A stretch of DNA of 64,000 nucleotides, taken from positions 96,008,609 through 96,072,608 of the forward strand of contig JARDYH010000003.1 of NCBI GenBank assembly GCA_029215795.1, written 5' to 3'. Numbering within the stretch: the first letter of the stretch is position 1; each line of letters opens with the position of its first letter. Origin of the DNA: Anniella stebbinsi (Eukaryota > Chordata > Lepidosauria > Squamata > Anniellidae). The translations under genes were made by a program, and so were the position numbers. The notes under the pieces are model-generated. The model was given only the letters and a program-made list of their open reading frames with translations, did no database searches and was not told where the DNA came from. This document shows positions 32,561-42,233 of this stretch, piece by piece.

Positions 32561-33605
32561 AAGAAAGAAAACAGGAAATAGGAGTGAATATAGGGTTGAG
32601 TATTACAATCCTTCAAATCCAGCAGCCTAATTAGCATGTTATGGTGTTCCCGGGGGCACCCCTTGTTAATTAACCTGCCCTCCCTGTGTTTCTGGTCACT
32701 GGTATGCATAATAAGCAAACTAGGAGCGTTTGTAGCTCAAACCTGAATTTAATGAGGCACTTCAGGCAGGGATTTTATATATTTCGTGAGGGAAAAAAAC
32801 CCAAAAAAGCATAAAGACAATTATAAAGTCTGGGTGCCAAAAAGACCAAAAAGGCAAAAGAAACAACCACAGAATGCAATTATGCACTTGCTCTCTTGCC
32901 ACTAGATTTTCTTCCACCACTTTGTTGTCCAAACTGAAATTGTTTTGGAAGCCTGGAAAATCGTCCTCTAGCAACAACTCTCTTTGAACTGGGGATGTAT
33001 GTCTGCAACCTGCTCTAAAGTCTAAACTGTTCTTTAAACCAGAATTCCTTGTATTTAGGCAAATGGGTGCATCATTTACAGATCCAGACCATTTGTTTTG
33101 AGGTAGCTGTTAAAGCCAGACAGACTCTGATGTTGCTCCAGCCCAGGTTTTAGGCAGAGCTCATGCAATCACACACACAAGCTAGGTCAGGCCAAAAAGG
33201 CATGATGGAGCCTGGCAGCAGCCAGCCTTGTACATAACATTCCAGCTTCATAATAAGTAAGTTTGCTGTAATTCAACTCTTTCCTGGGTGGTTCCTGAAT
33301 ACCATAGAGGGCTAGAGGATCCATCCCCTCTAGCCCTCTCTCCCTTTGGGGCAATCTACCAGACACACAGTTCTGAGGTTTGTATTGGGATAAGCAAACA
33401 AAAGAGATGAACAGCTAACACATCTTATTTTGTGTCCCTACCAACCCTAAGCTTCCAGGATTCTCGCTTTGCCTACATCAGTCCTCCTCCCGAGTCACAC
33501 TTTTTAGAGACTGAAACTGCCCCAGGCCCAGGCAGTTTCCTCTAGGAGGTCAGAGAACACAACTGAACCCATCTCAACTTGCCTCTTTGCTCTAGGAGGT
33601 CAGAG
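32561..33605. other. Unannotated stretch
   Basis: No further transposase or terminal repeat recognised; the outer end of the hAT element may lie here but I cannot place it. Confidence 0.4.
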
Positions 33606-34851
33606 GCCCCCTCTACAAGATTTCGCTTTGACGCCCGGTTGCCCGATTATGCACATTTCCTGATAAGCGCGTTTATGCCTAATACCTATATACGAGAAAC
33701 GTAGAAGCGCATTACTGGCTGTATGAAACGCGCTTTAAAGTTGTTGACATGCATGCAAATGTTGCTGAAAGTAATGCGCTTTGTCCCGGGAAACTGTCCA
33801 AACAGGTTTTCCACCCTTTATTCTCCCCACCTACCAGAATCTCCTGCCTTTGGTTACCTGCCGGGAATGACGTGGTTAACCTGTTTGGCTACCTCTCTCC
33901 CCCCACCCCCTTTGCCCGATTGCCATTTGAATTGAACTGCTCAGGAGTAAATGGGAATGTGCCTCATAAGTTTCCCCCTCTAGCACCCTTTGAAAACTTA
34001 TTTATAGTCAGGGCTGCCTCTCTCTCCCCCACTTCGCCCGATTGCCATTTGAACTGAACTGCTCAGGAGTAAATGGGAATGTGCCTCATAAGTTTCCCCC
34101 TCCAGCACCCTTTGAAAACTTATTTATAGTCAGGGCTGCTTCTCTCTCCCCCACTTCGCCCGATTGCCATTTGAACTGAACTGCTCAGGAGTAAATGGGA
34201 ATGTGCCTCGCACACACACACACCAAAACAGACAGGGGGATGCTGGTTCATTCCTTCCCCCTCCTCTTCCCAGCAAGCACACACACACATACACAGCTCA
34301 TGTCAGGAACCCAGCAAGAAGCGAGGGGATGGTATGTCTAAGCTGATCGCTAATTATGCACACCTGCGCACATCCTTCCTACCCCCTTTACTTCTCATGA
34401 AACCACCTCCACCTGGCCTTGTGTCTCCATGAACAAAATATTCCATCAGGGGAGTTCAAATAAACTTTATTTTCAGTTCACATTGGGTCTCTTCTTCCTG
34501 GAGCTTCCATCCAGAGAGACGGAGAACAAGGAGGAAGTTGCCAGGAGGAGACAGGAAATAAAACTAAACCAAAAAGTGGGAGGTTTTCCCAGCGAAGGGG
34601 CAGTTCTATGCATGACATCACGACCACAGTCCACCCACTCTGATTGTTAACACACCTCCTCAGAAAGTTGTTTACATGAACATAAGGCACTCCTACTCCC
34701 GCGGTAAATTAAAACTCGCTATTTAATGCACATGCGAAGATGTGAATATTTGGAGAGAAAACACGCCTGGGCCCCTGATTTGCACTCCACTCTTGTAGAG
34801 GTAAATTTGGTAATGCACCTTGAAAGAGCTTTAAATTGCTCTTGCAGAGGC
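33606..34851. mobile_element. GCGC-rich MITE, copy 3, with about 0.9-kb insert
   Basis: Left end CCCCCTCTACAAGATTTCG and right end GCTCTTGCAGAGGC are the family ends; the marker TAAATTAAAACTCGCTATTTAA lies near 34703. Compared with 5957-7003, homology runs to about 33757 (TATGAAACGCGCTTTAAAG..TTG) and resumes near 34668 (TTGTTTACATGAACATAAGGC). The material between is absent from the other copies: either a later insertion or internal sequence of a longer family member. It holds the 122-bp repeat at 33895-34216 and (CA)n patches. Confidence 0.7.
33895..34216. repeat. 122-bp minisatellite, about 2.6 copies
   Basis: GCCCGATTGCCATTTGAA begins at 33914, 34036 and 34158 (exact 122-bp spacing), followed each time by CTGCTCAGGAGTAAATGGG. 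Units differ by only a few bases, so the expansion is recent relative to surrounding repeats. Confidence 0.92.
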
Positions 34852-35118
34852 ACCCAGAGAAAATGGAGACTCATCAAGCTTTTTCTGTCTCCCTCTTTCT
34901 GTCTGCTCAGGAACTGACTCAAAAGCCATTTTTATGTAATTGGTCCTGAGAGAAGCTTCTCCCCTGCAACAAAGTAGCTTGCTTTAACTGCTTTGCTAGC
35001 TTGTAAACAGACTAACCTCTTCACTCCCAGGAAAGTCCATGGGATTGTAGTGTTTGCTTGGAAGGGTTCCCCTGAGGTGAGGCTTGGGGGTTAAGCAGTT
35101 TCAGTGACCAAACAGTTG
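34852..35118. other. Spacer, possibly 3' region of the Penelope-like element
   Basis: No feature of its own recognised. It lies directly downstream of the Penelope-like reading frame on the minus strand and may be its untranslated region. Confidence 0.3.
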
Positions 35119-35780
35119 TTAAATCATGTAGTAGAATAGAAAGCCATCCTCTTCATTCAAACCACATTGTATAGTGTCCAGTTTCTTGATAATTTCCAGT
35201 TCAGCAGTTTCTCATTGGATTCTTCCTCTGTGGTGGACTTGTCGTAATACGGTGGTTTTCAAATCAGCCATGGTATGTCCTGGAAGGTTGAAGTGTTTAC
35301 CCACAGGCTTCTAGGTTTTGCTCTGTCTTATATCTGATTTGTGTCCATTTATTCTCCTGCACAGAGGTTGACCTGTTTGTCCTATGTAAACTGCAGAGGG
35401 GCATTACTGGCAACTGATGGCATATACTACCTTGGCGGATGCAGGTGAAAGAACCCTTGATGGTGTGACTGATGTTGTTGGGCCCTGTTACAGCATTGCC
35501 TGAATAGATGTGGGGGGCAGAGTTGGCACTTGGGTCTATTGCATGGTCTGGTCCCTCTGTCTGTATCTCTGTCCTGTGTACTGTTGCTAGTTAGCATCCG
35601 CTTCAGGTTGGGAAGTTGTCTGTAGGTCAGGACTGCTCTGCCTCCCAAGGCTTGTGTGAGAGAGAAGTGTCTGTGCTGATGATGGGTTGGAGTTCACTGA
35701 TGATCCGTTGCAGTGGTTTCAATTGGGGGCTGTAGGTGACAACCAGTGGTGTACTTCTCATGGTCTGCCATCCTTCCTGC
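35119..35780 (-). pseudogene. Penelope-like element, C-terminal part with GIY-YIG endonuclease
   Basis: On the minus strand, the region from 35780 encodes PLVVTYSPQLKPLQRIISEL, then AVLTYRQLPNLKRMLTSN, then a Cys-rich GTRPCNRPKCQLCP, then VVYAIS-like and AVYIGQTGQPLCRRINGHK, then KHFNLPGH, ending LDTIQCGLNEEDG and a TAA at 35119-35121. This is the order in Penelope-like retroelements: end of reverse transcriptase, Cys motif, and GIY-YIG endonuclease (YIG at VYIG; conserved Arg and His in RRINGHK). The frame changes and at least two stops (after SCQ, and near REIQ..) show decay. The reverse transcriptase core lies outside or is lost (5'-truncated). Such elements are present in fish and squamates and rare in mammals and birds, which supports the reptile assignment. 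Confidence 0.85.
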
Positions 35781-37015
35781 GTATCCGTATGGCCCTGTCA
35801 ATCTGTATTGAAGTTTAAAATGCTACTAGTATTGGTGATAATCTGTCCAGTTGTGAAAGGAAAATAATATGTTTGGCTGGGGGGGGGGGGCAGGGGGTGT
35901 CTGACCAGGCATTTGTTCAGTTGGAAAAGTTGGTTTTTTAAAAAAACTGCTTAATGGCCAGAATAATCCTCTAGCATGGCGCTTTTCAGATAGCGTGTCC
36001 ATGTTTCCTGCTTTTACAGTCCTCTGTTTTCAGAGCTATCAGAGGCCAGTTGTCTGTGTGAAGGCATCTTGTGTTTGAAGAGCTGTCCAGTCCAAGCCCG
36101 ATTTAAAAATAAAGCCCTTTAAGAAGGGAGAGCTGCATCCTTGAAGTTGCCCATCTCCATTTGGCACATAGACAGCAGTATGAGCAGGCATGTAGGTTAC
36201 CGAGATATATAGTCTTCCCCACTATAGAGTGAGGATTTGTATTTCTATTCCAATTGAAATAATTATTTCTAAATTGATATCTACACATATAAATTAGCAT
36301 GCACACAATTTATACAAACCTGTGCCATCTTTTCTTCATGTTTTGAGGATGCAGTTCCTCTTTTTGGGCAATGCCCAAGAGGTCCTCCTGTTCTAGTCCA
36401 TGTTCTAAAGATACTTGGGGCTCCTTTCAACCATCAGGGAGTTCCTTAATGGTGGACCAGGGATAGGTGAATCGGTTGGTTTCACTGTCTCTCACATTTA
36501 CATTTTTAAAATCTCAAGTTCTTTCTCTCTTGAATATGAAGAACCTTATGGATTCTGGTAAGTTCTTATCAAAAATGAACTGAAACAAAATTATCAACCA
36601 TCTGCACCAGCCAACTTCAAAAGGTACGCTTATTCATAGATTGGAGTTGACCATGATGTATTAGCCATATAAGTGTTAAAGGAACTTGTCATCAAAAAGA
36701 GGTGGCAACCCTAATGAAGCACTAACATAGTTGAAAACACAGGGATTAAAACACAGATTTTTAAGAGCAAAACACTCAAAGCTCTGGGCCTGGATGGACG
36801 AATCCATCAATTTGGTTTCTCTCACTTTTTTTCACTCTCAAGTTCTTGTCTTAACTATGGAAAACTCTGTTAATTTTGATATATTCTTCTCAATTCTGAA
36901 CTGAACTGAAATTATCACCCATTCCTATGGTGGACTAGCATCCCAAAAAGATACATGCCTGCCCACTACCAATCTTCCTTTGAAGTTTGCATATGCTTTT
37001 AACAGTCTTCCAGAA
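35781..37015. other. Stretch with two old copies of a short repeat
   Basis: Segments at 36465-36598 and 36793-36925 share GAATC..TTTGGTTTC, TCTCAC, TCTCAAGTTCTT and GAACTGAA..AATTATCACCCAT/CAACCAT. Probably fragments of a hAT-like element with GGGATGGGTGAATC ends (compare 4257). A G run is at 35880-35890. No gene recognised. Confidence 0.4.
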
Positions 37016-37226
37016 TTTAAGAAAGCTATAAAGACTGATCTCTTCCATCAAATTTTAAGAGTTTTATTGGTATTTTAACAATGTATTAGTTTTTATAGGT
37101 TTTTTTTATCAGTTTTATGTATTTTATATCATTTGTTTTTAATGTTTTTCCCTGCCTCGATCCAGAGGGAGAGGCGGGTAAGAAATAAATATTTTTTTAT
37201 TCATTATTATTATTATTATTATTATA
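37016..37226 (+). mobile_element. L2 LINE 3' end, plus strand
   Basis: Begins in the last codons and 3' untranslated region (GACTGATCTCTTCCATCAAA, TTTTATTGGTATTTTAACAATG) and ends CTCGATCCAGAGGGAGAGGC..GGGTAAGAAATAAA with (TTA)n at 37198-37226. Severely 5'-truncated. Confidence 0.85.
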
Positions 37227-37603
37227 TTGTTGATGGAGGCCTAACAGGCCTGGCAAGTACTCTGTGTGCACTGAGGACCCTAGAATGTGTCCCAAGATCC
37301 TCTGCAACAGATCGTTCAATGTGGAAAGGGTACACTAAAGGTAGAAAGTTTGAAACTAGATGGTCTAGCAAAATACAACAGGATTCCACAAATAAATGTA
37401 AATTGCACAAACTCTGTGTGTCTTAGCTTTCAGCCTGAAGGAATGCCTGCTAATATTATATATGACAACAACAGCAACAGAAGCAAATTTGTAAATAGAT
37501 GCTCACCTAGACATCTGTGGTAAGACATGCCTCTCTCCATCTCCAAGCAGGGAAGCTTTGCAAAGCTCAATGGTTCTTTTAAAAAGTGGACCCAAACAAC
37601 TAA
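37227..37603. other. Unannotated spacer
   Basis: Nothing recognised. Confidence 0.4.
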
Positions 37604-38238
37604 GAGCTCCATCACACCAGTTATTTAGTGCACTCTCACCATGCCTGGTGTGTGGATTTGCAGCACGGTACTCACATGACACTGTGCCTGTCCTGCTGAC
37701 ACCCTCATCTTCCCAGCCTTTCCTAGAATGCTAAGAGTCTGGATTATTTTCCCTAAGCGCATTTAATGTGCCCTAAACCTCCATGTAGTTTAAAAAGGAA
37801 CTGGGGGCTTGAATGGATTGCAACAGGTCCTGGCAGGGAAAAGCAATCTCTCACAGCAGCCAGCTCCAAGCCTCAATATAAAACCCAAACCTTGCATCCC
37901 AGACTCAACAGCGGTTTTTAAAATCATACAATGCCTGAATCTCTGCAGAGACAGGATTGTACTCCCTCGATGCCCCCAAAGAGCCAGACTAAAGGGTCAT
38001 TCCATTTTTTTTCCCAGGGGGAAAGGTGGTCTGGTTGAAGTACTCATCTCACAGGTCCTGACTGAAGGGAGAAAGATAAGGGAAGGGCTGGAGTGGAGCT
38101 GAAGGGCTAATGAGCCAAGGAGCGAAAGAGCAGCTATTCAGGTGAAAAGGATCAAAAGCTTGACACGCTTTTGCCTCAGAGGTCAAAAAACGCAGAGGCA
38201 AACCGGGGGTGGGGGCAGGATTAAGTGTGATGGAGGTC
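37604..38238. mobile_element. 635-bp element with GAGCTCCATCACACC ends
   Basis: Left end GAGCTCCATCACACC pairs with the right end, reverse complement GACCTCCATCACACTTAA. The right subterminal GCAAACCGGGGGTGGGG resembles GCAAACCGGGGG at 391-404, so it belongs with the family at 147 and 26081, with a different interior. No coding domain seen. Confidence 0.55.
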
Positions 38239-38430
38239 TGACACTAATAGTTTTGGTGGACTTACTTGCAAAGGCGAACATTTCTATAGGAGGACTCTTT
38301 TTTCTTTCTTTTTGCATGTGTGTGTGTATATCTATATAGATATAAGTAATATACACAAGAAAGATGTACAGAAGCTAAATCTTTGTCATGAGTAACTTGC
38401 TCATCTCTACAGCACCCAGTGATGTTGGAC
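38239..38430. other. Unannotated with short (TG)n and TATA repeats
   Basis: TGTGTGTGTGTATAT near 38318. No gene. Confidence 0.5.
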
Positions 38431-38470
38431 AAAGTTCCACTGGTATTATAAAGTTCCACTGGTATTATAA
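38431..38470. repeat. 19-bp tandem duplication
   Basis: AAGTTCCACTGGTATTATA at 38432 and 38451, identical. Confidence 0.92.
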
Positions 38471-39182
38471 CAAAGTGTTTGGAAGCGTGACAGCATTTCC
38501 TGTTCCGTTCTTGTTTAAGAGAGAAAATAAAGTTCTTGTCAAGTTTCCTGACTTGGGTATCCTGTATGCTTTTCAGGTACGCTGTTCTCCTCTCCACTTT
38601 TCAGGGAACTACTGCTTTGATCTTTGCCCCCCCCCTTGATTAAGAGGGCAAGAGTTGGAGATGCACTGAAGTAATTAGAAAATGAAGTCATTAGAAACGT
38701 GTACTTAACGTCTCAGGTGTATCTTTGACTTCAGAACTGGGAAATATGTAGCAATCCTGAAGTGCTTTTAGTTTGGATCTCATCACAACGACATCCAAGT
38801 AAGTGGCTTGTGGCATGGATAATGATGACTTCAATAATCCCCAAAGGTAAGATTATCTGAGAATGTCTTAAAAGGGCAAGCTGTTGGATCGTATGTATAC
38901 AAAACTGTAAAGGAATGTGAATGTGTCACTTCCATGGGGTCCCAGAGTGAAGGAAGAACTTAGTGTTTGTAAAAAGAAGATCCAGAGGCAGGGTCATGGG
39001 TGGTGGTGGGATCATTCTCCTTGGGAGGAGAATGTACTGGAGACTTATTGTAGTTTGTAATTAATTATCTGTTTGTTTATAAATAATGTGAGCTGGGCAG
39101 GTGGGACAACGAAAAGCCCCCCAGGAAAAAAAACCAGTTCTAATCATTCAGTCTACATTTTACCAAAGGCAGCATACTCTAG
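38471..39182. other. Unannotated stretch
   Basis: Nothing recognised. Confidence 0.4.
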
Positions 39183-39300
39183 CCTTCCCCAGCCCGGTAC
39201 CTTCCAGATGTTTTGGGCATTCCTGACCATTTCCTATGCTGGCTGAGGCTGATGAGAGTTGAAGTCCAAAACAACTGGCAGGCACCAGGTTGGGGAAGTG
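39183..39300. mobile_element. hAT-type MITE, third member of the 10382 family
   Basis: Ends CTTCCCCAGCCCGGTACC and GGCACCAGGTTGGGGAAG are inverted; inner arms CCAGATGTTTTGG and CCAAAACAACTGG. No target duplication is visible. Confidence 0.72.
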
Positions 39301-39448
39301 TGGTGACAGTTCCCTCCAGGTTGTGTCTTGCCAATCAGCTTCATAAACTCAGCTGGTTCCTTCATTAGCTACATGCCATACTTCCAAAATATTTGCTTCT
39401 AGCCCTCACATCCTGACATGTAGCTGCAAGTGACCCAGGTTCCTATCT

Positions 39449-39449
39449 A

Positions 39450-39488
<39 letters not shown>

Positions 39489-40843
39489 TATAACCCGCCT
39501 CTCCCTCTGGATCGAGGTGGGGAACAACAATAAATATATAATACAAAGACCACAATATATGAGATATTAAAAACTAATAAAAACCAATACATCATTAAAA
39601 ACATCTTAAAATTCAACTGGATAGGCCTGCCGGAAGAGAGCAATCTTCATGCCTCTCTTAAATTCATGAAGACTGCTAATTTGTTGAATCTCCTCCAGCA
39701 GACCATTTCACAGTCTGGGAGCGGTAGAAGAGAAGGTCCTCTGGGTAACACTCGTCAGCCTAGTTCTGGCTGATTTGAGTAAGTTCTTCCCAGAGGACCT
39801 GAGTGTGCGGGGCGGATTATACGGGAGAAGGCGATCCCGCAGGTAACCTGGACCCAAACCATGTAGGGCTTTAAAGGTAATAACCAACACTTTATACTTC
39901 GCCCGGAAACTGATTGGCAGCCAATGAAGTGATTTTAAAACTGGTGTTATGTGGTCACCCCTAGGTGTACCAGTGACCAACCTGGCTGCCATATTTTGAA
40001 CAAGTTGAAGCTTCCGGACTAGGCACAAAGGTAGCCCTATGTACAGCGCATTGCAGAAGTCAAGCCTCGAGGTTACCAGCGTGTGCACTACCGTCTTTAG
40101 GTCTTCCAACTCTACGAAGGGGCGCAGCTGGCGTATCAGCCGAATCTGATAGTAGGCATACTTGGCCGTCGCATCTATCTGGGCTGTCATTTGGAGTGAC
40201 AGATCCGGGAGTACCCCCAAGCTGCGAACACAGTCTTTCAGGGGGAGTGCAACCCCATTCAGAACTGGTTGACACACCTCCAACCCCAGGTTGTGGCCCT
40301 TGACAGCAAGCACCTCTGTCTTGTCTGGATTCATCTTCAGTTTGTTTTTCCTCATCCAGCCCATTACCGCCTCCAAGCATTCATTCAGAGGAGATACATT
40401 ATCCTTACCTGCGATGTTATCGAAGGCATAGAGAAATATATTTGGGTGTCATCAGCGTATTGATAACACCCCACCCCATGCCTCTGGATGATCTCTCCCA
40501 GCGGTTTCATATAAATGTTAAACAGCATTGGGGAAAGGATGGCACCCTGTAGGACACCACATAGCAACTCCTTCTTTGAAGAGCAGCTATCCCCAAGCAT
40601 CACCATCTGGAACCTGCCCGAGTGGTAGGATCGGAACCACTGAAGCACAGTGCCCCCGATTCCCAATTCCCCCAGGCGCTCCAGAAGAATACCATGGTCG
40701 ATGGTATCGAAAACCGCTGTAAGGTCCGGGAGTACCAACAGGGACACACTCCCCCTGTCAATACTCAGGTATAGTTCATCCACTAAGGTGACCAAAGCGG
40801 TCTCAACTCCGTATCCTGCCCTGAAGCCAGTTTGAAATGGGTA
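39449..40843 (-). mobile_element. L2 LINE with partial reverse transcriptase, minus strand
   Basis: From 40843 down it encodes QTGFRAGYGVETALVTLVDE, VLPDLTAVFDTIDHGILLER (RT motif with first catalytic Asp), GVLQGAILSPMLFNIYM, and YADDTQIYF (the YADD catalytic box). A frame change near 40430-40445 follows; the next frame continues MEAVMGWMRKNKLKMNPDKT and LALVTSRLDF-like sequence to FSSTAPRL at 39708. The 3' untranslated region ends with the GAGGCGGGT tail in reverse and an (ATT)n array at 39451-39489. L2-clade ORF2p supplies RT and an AP endonuclease; the endonuclease part is missing here (5' truncation). It matches 6020-6686 closely over the shared region. Confidence 0.92.
39708..40795 (-). 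pseudogene. L2 ORF2 remnant: RT core plus C-terminal region
   Basis: Two frames, 40795-40385 and 40376-39708, together cover RT motifs from the FDTIDH block through YADD and the thumb/C-terminal part. Residues LP replace the usual LL or LD before the DLTA block and L replaces P in GVLQG, typical of decay or a divergent copy. One indel around 40440 separates the frames. Not functional. Confidence 0.88.
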
Positions 40844-40889
40844 GGAGCATCAACTGTTTTTCTGTATTCATTTACAGTTTTATTCAAGA

Positions 40890-41064
40890 GTAGCTCCATT
40901 GACTCTTCTGGCAGGCCTACCTAGTTGAATTTTAAATTGTTTTTAATAATGTATTAGTTTTATTTGTTTTAAATGGTTTATCTGTTCTGTGGTCTTTGTA
41001 TTTATATTTATTGTTGTTCCCCTCCTCGATCCAGAGGGAGAGGCAGGTAAGAAATAAATAAATA

Positions 41065-41096
<32 letters not shown>

Positions 41097-41107
41097 TTAT
41101 TATTAGG
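40890..41107 (+). mobile_element. L2 LINE 3' end, plus strand, head-to-head with the previous copy
   Basis: Starts in CTGGCAGGCCTACCTAGTTG (C-terminal coding end), then the T-rich untranslated region, CTCGATCCAGAGGGAGAGGC and GGTAAGAAATAAATAAA, then (AAT)n to about 41107. Its truncated 5' edge is about 50 bp from the 5' edge of the minus-strand copy. Confidence 0.85.
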
Positions 41108-41229
41108 TAAGCAGATATAGGATTGTAGCCTAAAACAGCAAATGTAGGGAGGGTGTCATTCCAATGCCATCAGGAATGGTTTATCAGACCTTCTAACAAA
41201 ACTGCCTGAAGCAAAGGTGAATCATTTGT

Positions 41230-41590
41230 AACTCCAGTTAAGAGTGCCTATAGAATACCTCTTGGTCTGAGAATCCTGATGATGAAGGAAATTAGATTAG
41301 TTGTGAGACAAAGCAGGGGCTTTTTGGCAGTTACCTCCAGGCTATGGAATAATCTCTTGGATGAGATGCATCAATATTAACCCTTTTCAGCAATGTTGAG
41401 GTCAATTAAGTTGAAATAGTACATGATTTGAGCTGACGTATTAAATGACATGACTGGCTTTCATTGTCCATGTTAGGTTCATTTTACCTTGTTCATATCA
41501 GAGTACTGTTTTGTTGGTTTCCCATTATTTGTTTGGTGGTGTTTAGTTTTGTAAATCACCTTGTGCATCTGGAGAGGCAGCATATACCCA
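41230..41590 (+). mobile_element. Decayed LINE 3' region of another subfamily
   Basis: GGGGCTTTTTGGCAGTTACC..AGGCTATGGAATAATCTC reads as the FxxxxxxLWNxL segment of an L2/CR1-type protein, followed by a T-rich untranslated region and TTTTGTAAATCACCTTGTG near 41550. No A-rich tail. Confidence 0.5.
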
Positions 41591-42002
41591 GGGTTCCCAA
41601 TCTTTTTCGGGCCACTGGGTACATTTAAAATTATCACAGCATATCATGAGTGCTGTTACAAAATGATTCCCAAGAGCTGGGGGCTGGCATGGTGGGTGGG
41701 ACCAGTTATAAAATACCCACTTCCCAGAAGACAAACAAGTGATACACCACCCCACAGCCAGGCAAAACACACACCACACAAAAAACATCCATGAACTAAC
41801 ACACATGCACACACATTAAAAGAAACAAGCAAAACACCTCTTTTGCTCCCTGCCATCTGATCTAGCCCCCCAAGATGCTCCCACTCCCCAACTCAGGACA
41901 TTTCCTACCACCTCCGGGTTACCACTTTTGTGAGACAACTAGGCATGCTTCAAAACAAAGAACAGGGCTGCAGCCACATGCAATTTTATTTTCCAGGAAT
42001 GA
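41591..42002. other. Unannotated spacer
   Basis: CA-rich patches at 41750-41815; nothing else. Confidence 0.4.
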
Positions 42003-42233
42003 GGCTGAATTCAGACAACACGATAGTCAATGGTGGGGTAATAATCAACTTTACAGTTGTTCATCTAGGGGGTATTCCCCACACAATATGGTAATAAAAA
42101 ATCAACCGTGGTGTGGATTAGGATCAGCGCTGAGTTGACTATGGCAGCATTCGGATGACACGATAGCCAATACAACTGACGATTGTTTCCACCCCCACCC
42201 CCGAGTTGCTTATTGTGTCGTCCGAATTCAGCC
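42003..42233. mobile_element. Short MITE, GGCTGAATTC-end family, copy C
   Basis: A 231-bp copy with ends GGCTGAATTCAGACAACACG / TGTGTCGTCCGAATTCAGCC. The internal end-like motif TTCGGATGACACGATAGCCA is present, as in copy B. Flanking triplets tga and tgt. Confidence 0.87.

Noticed and set aside
33895..34216. A CRISPR array or satellite centromere repeat
   Set aside because: Only about 2.6 units of 122 bp without spacer structure; it is a small minisatellite in a vertebrate repeat.
35427..35648. A zinc-finger host gene, from the CNRPKCQLC motif
   Set aside because: The Cys motif sits directly before a GIY-YIG domain in the order of Penelope-like elements.
39449..41107. Single L2 insertion with twin-priming inversion
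   Set aside because: Both parts carry a 3' tail and their own microsatellite, which twin-priming does not produce.
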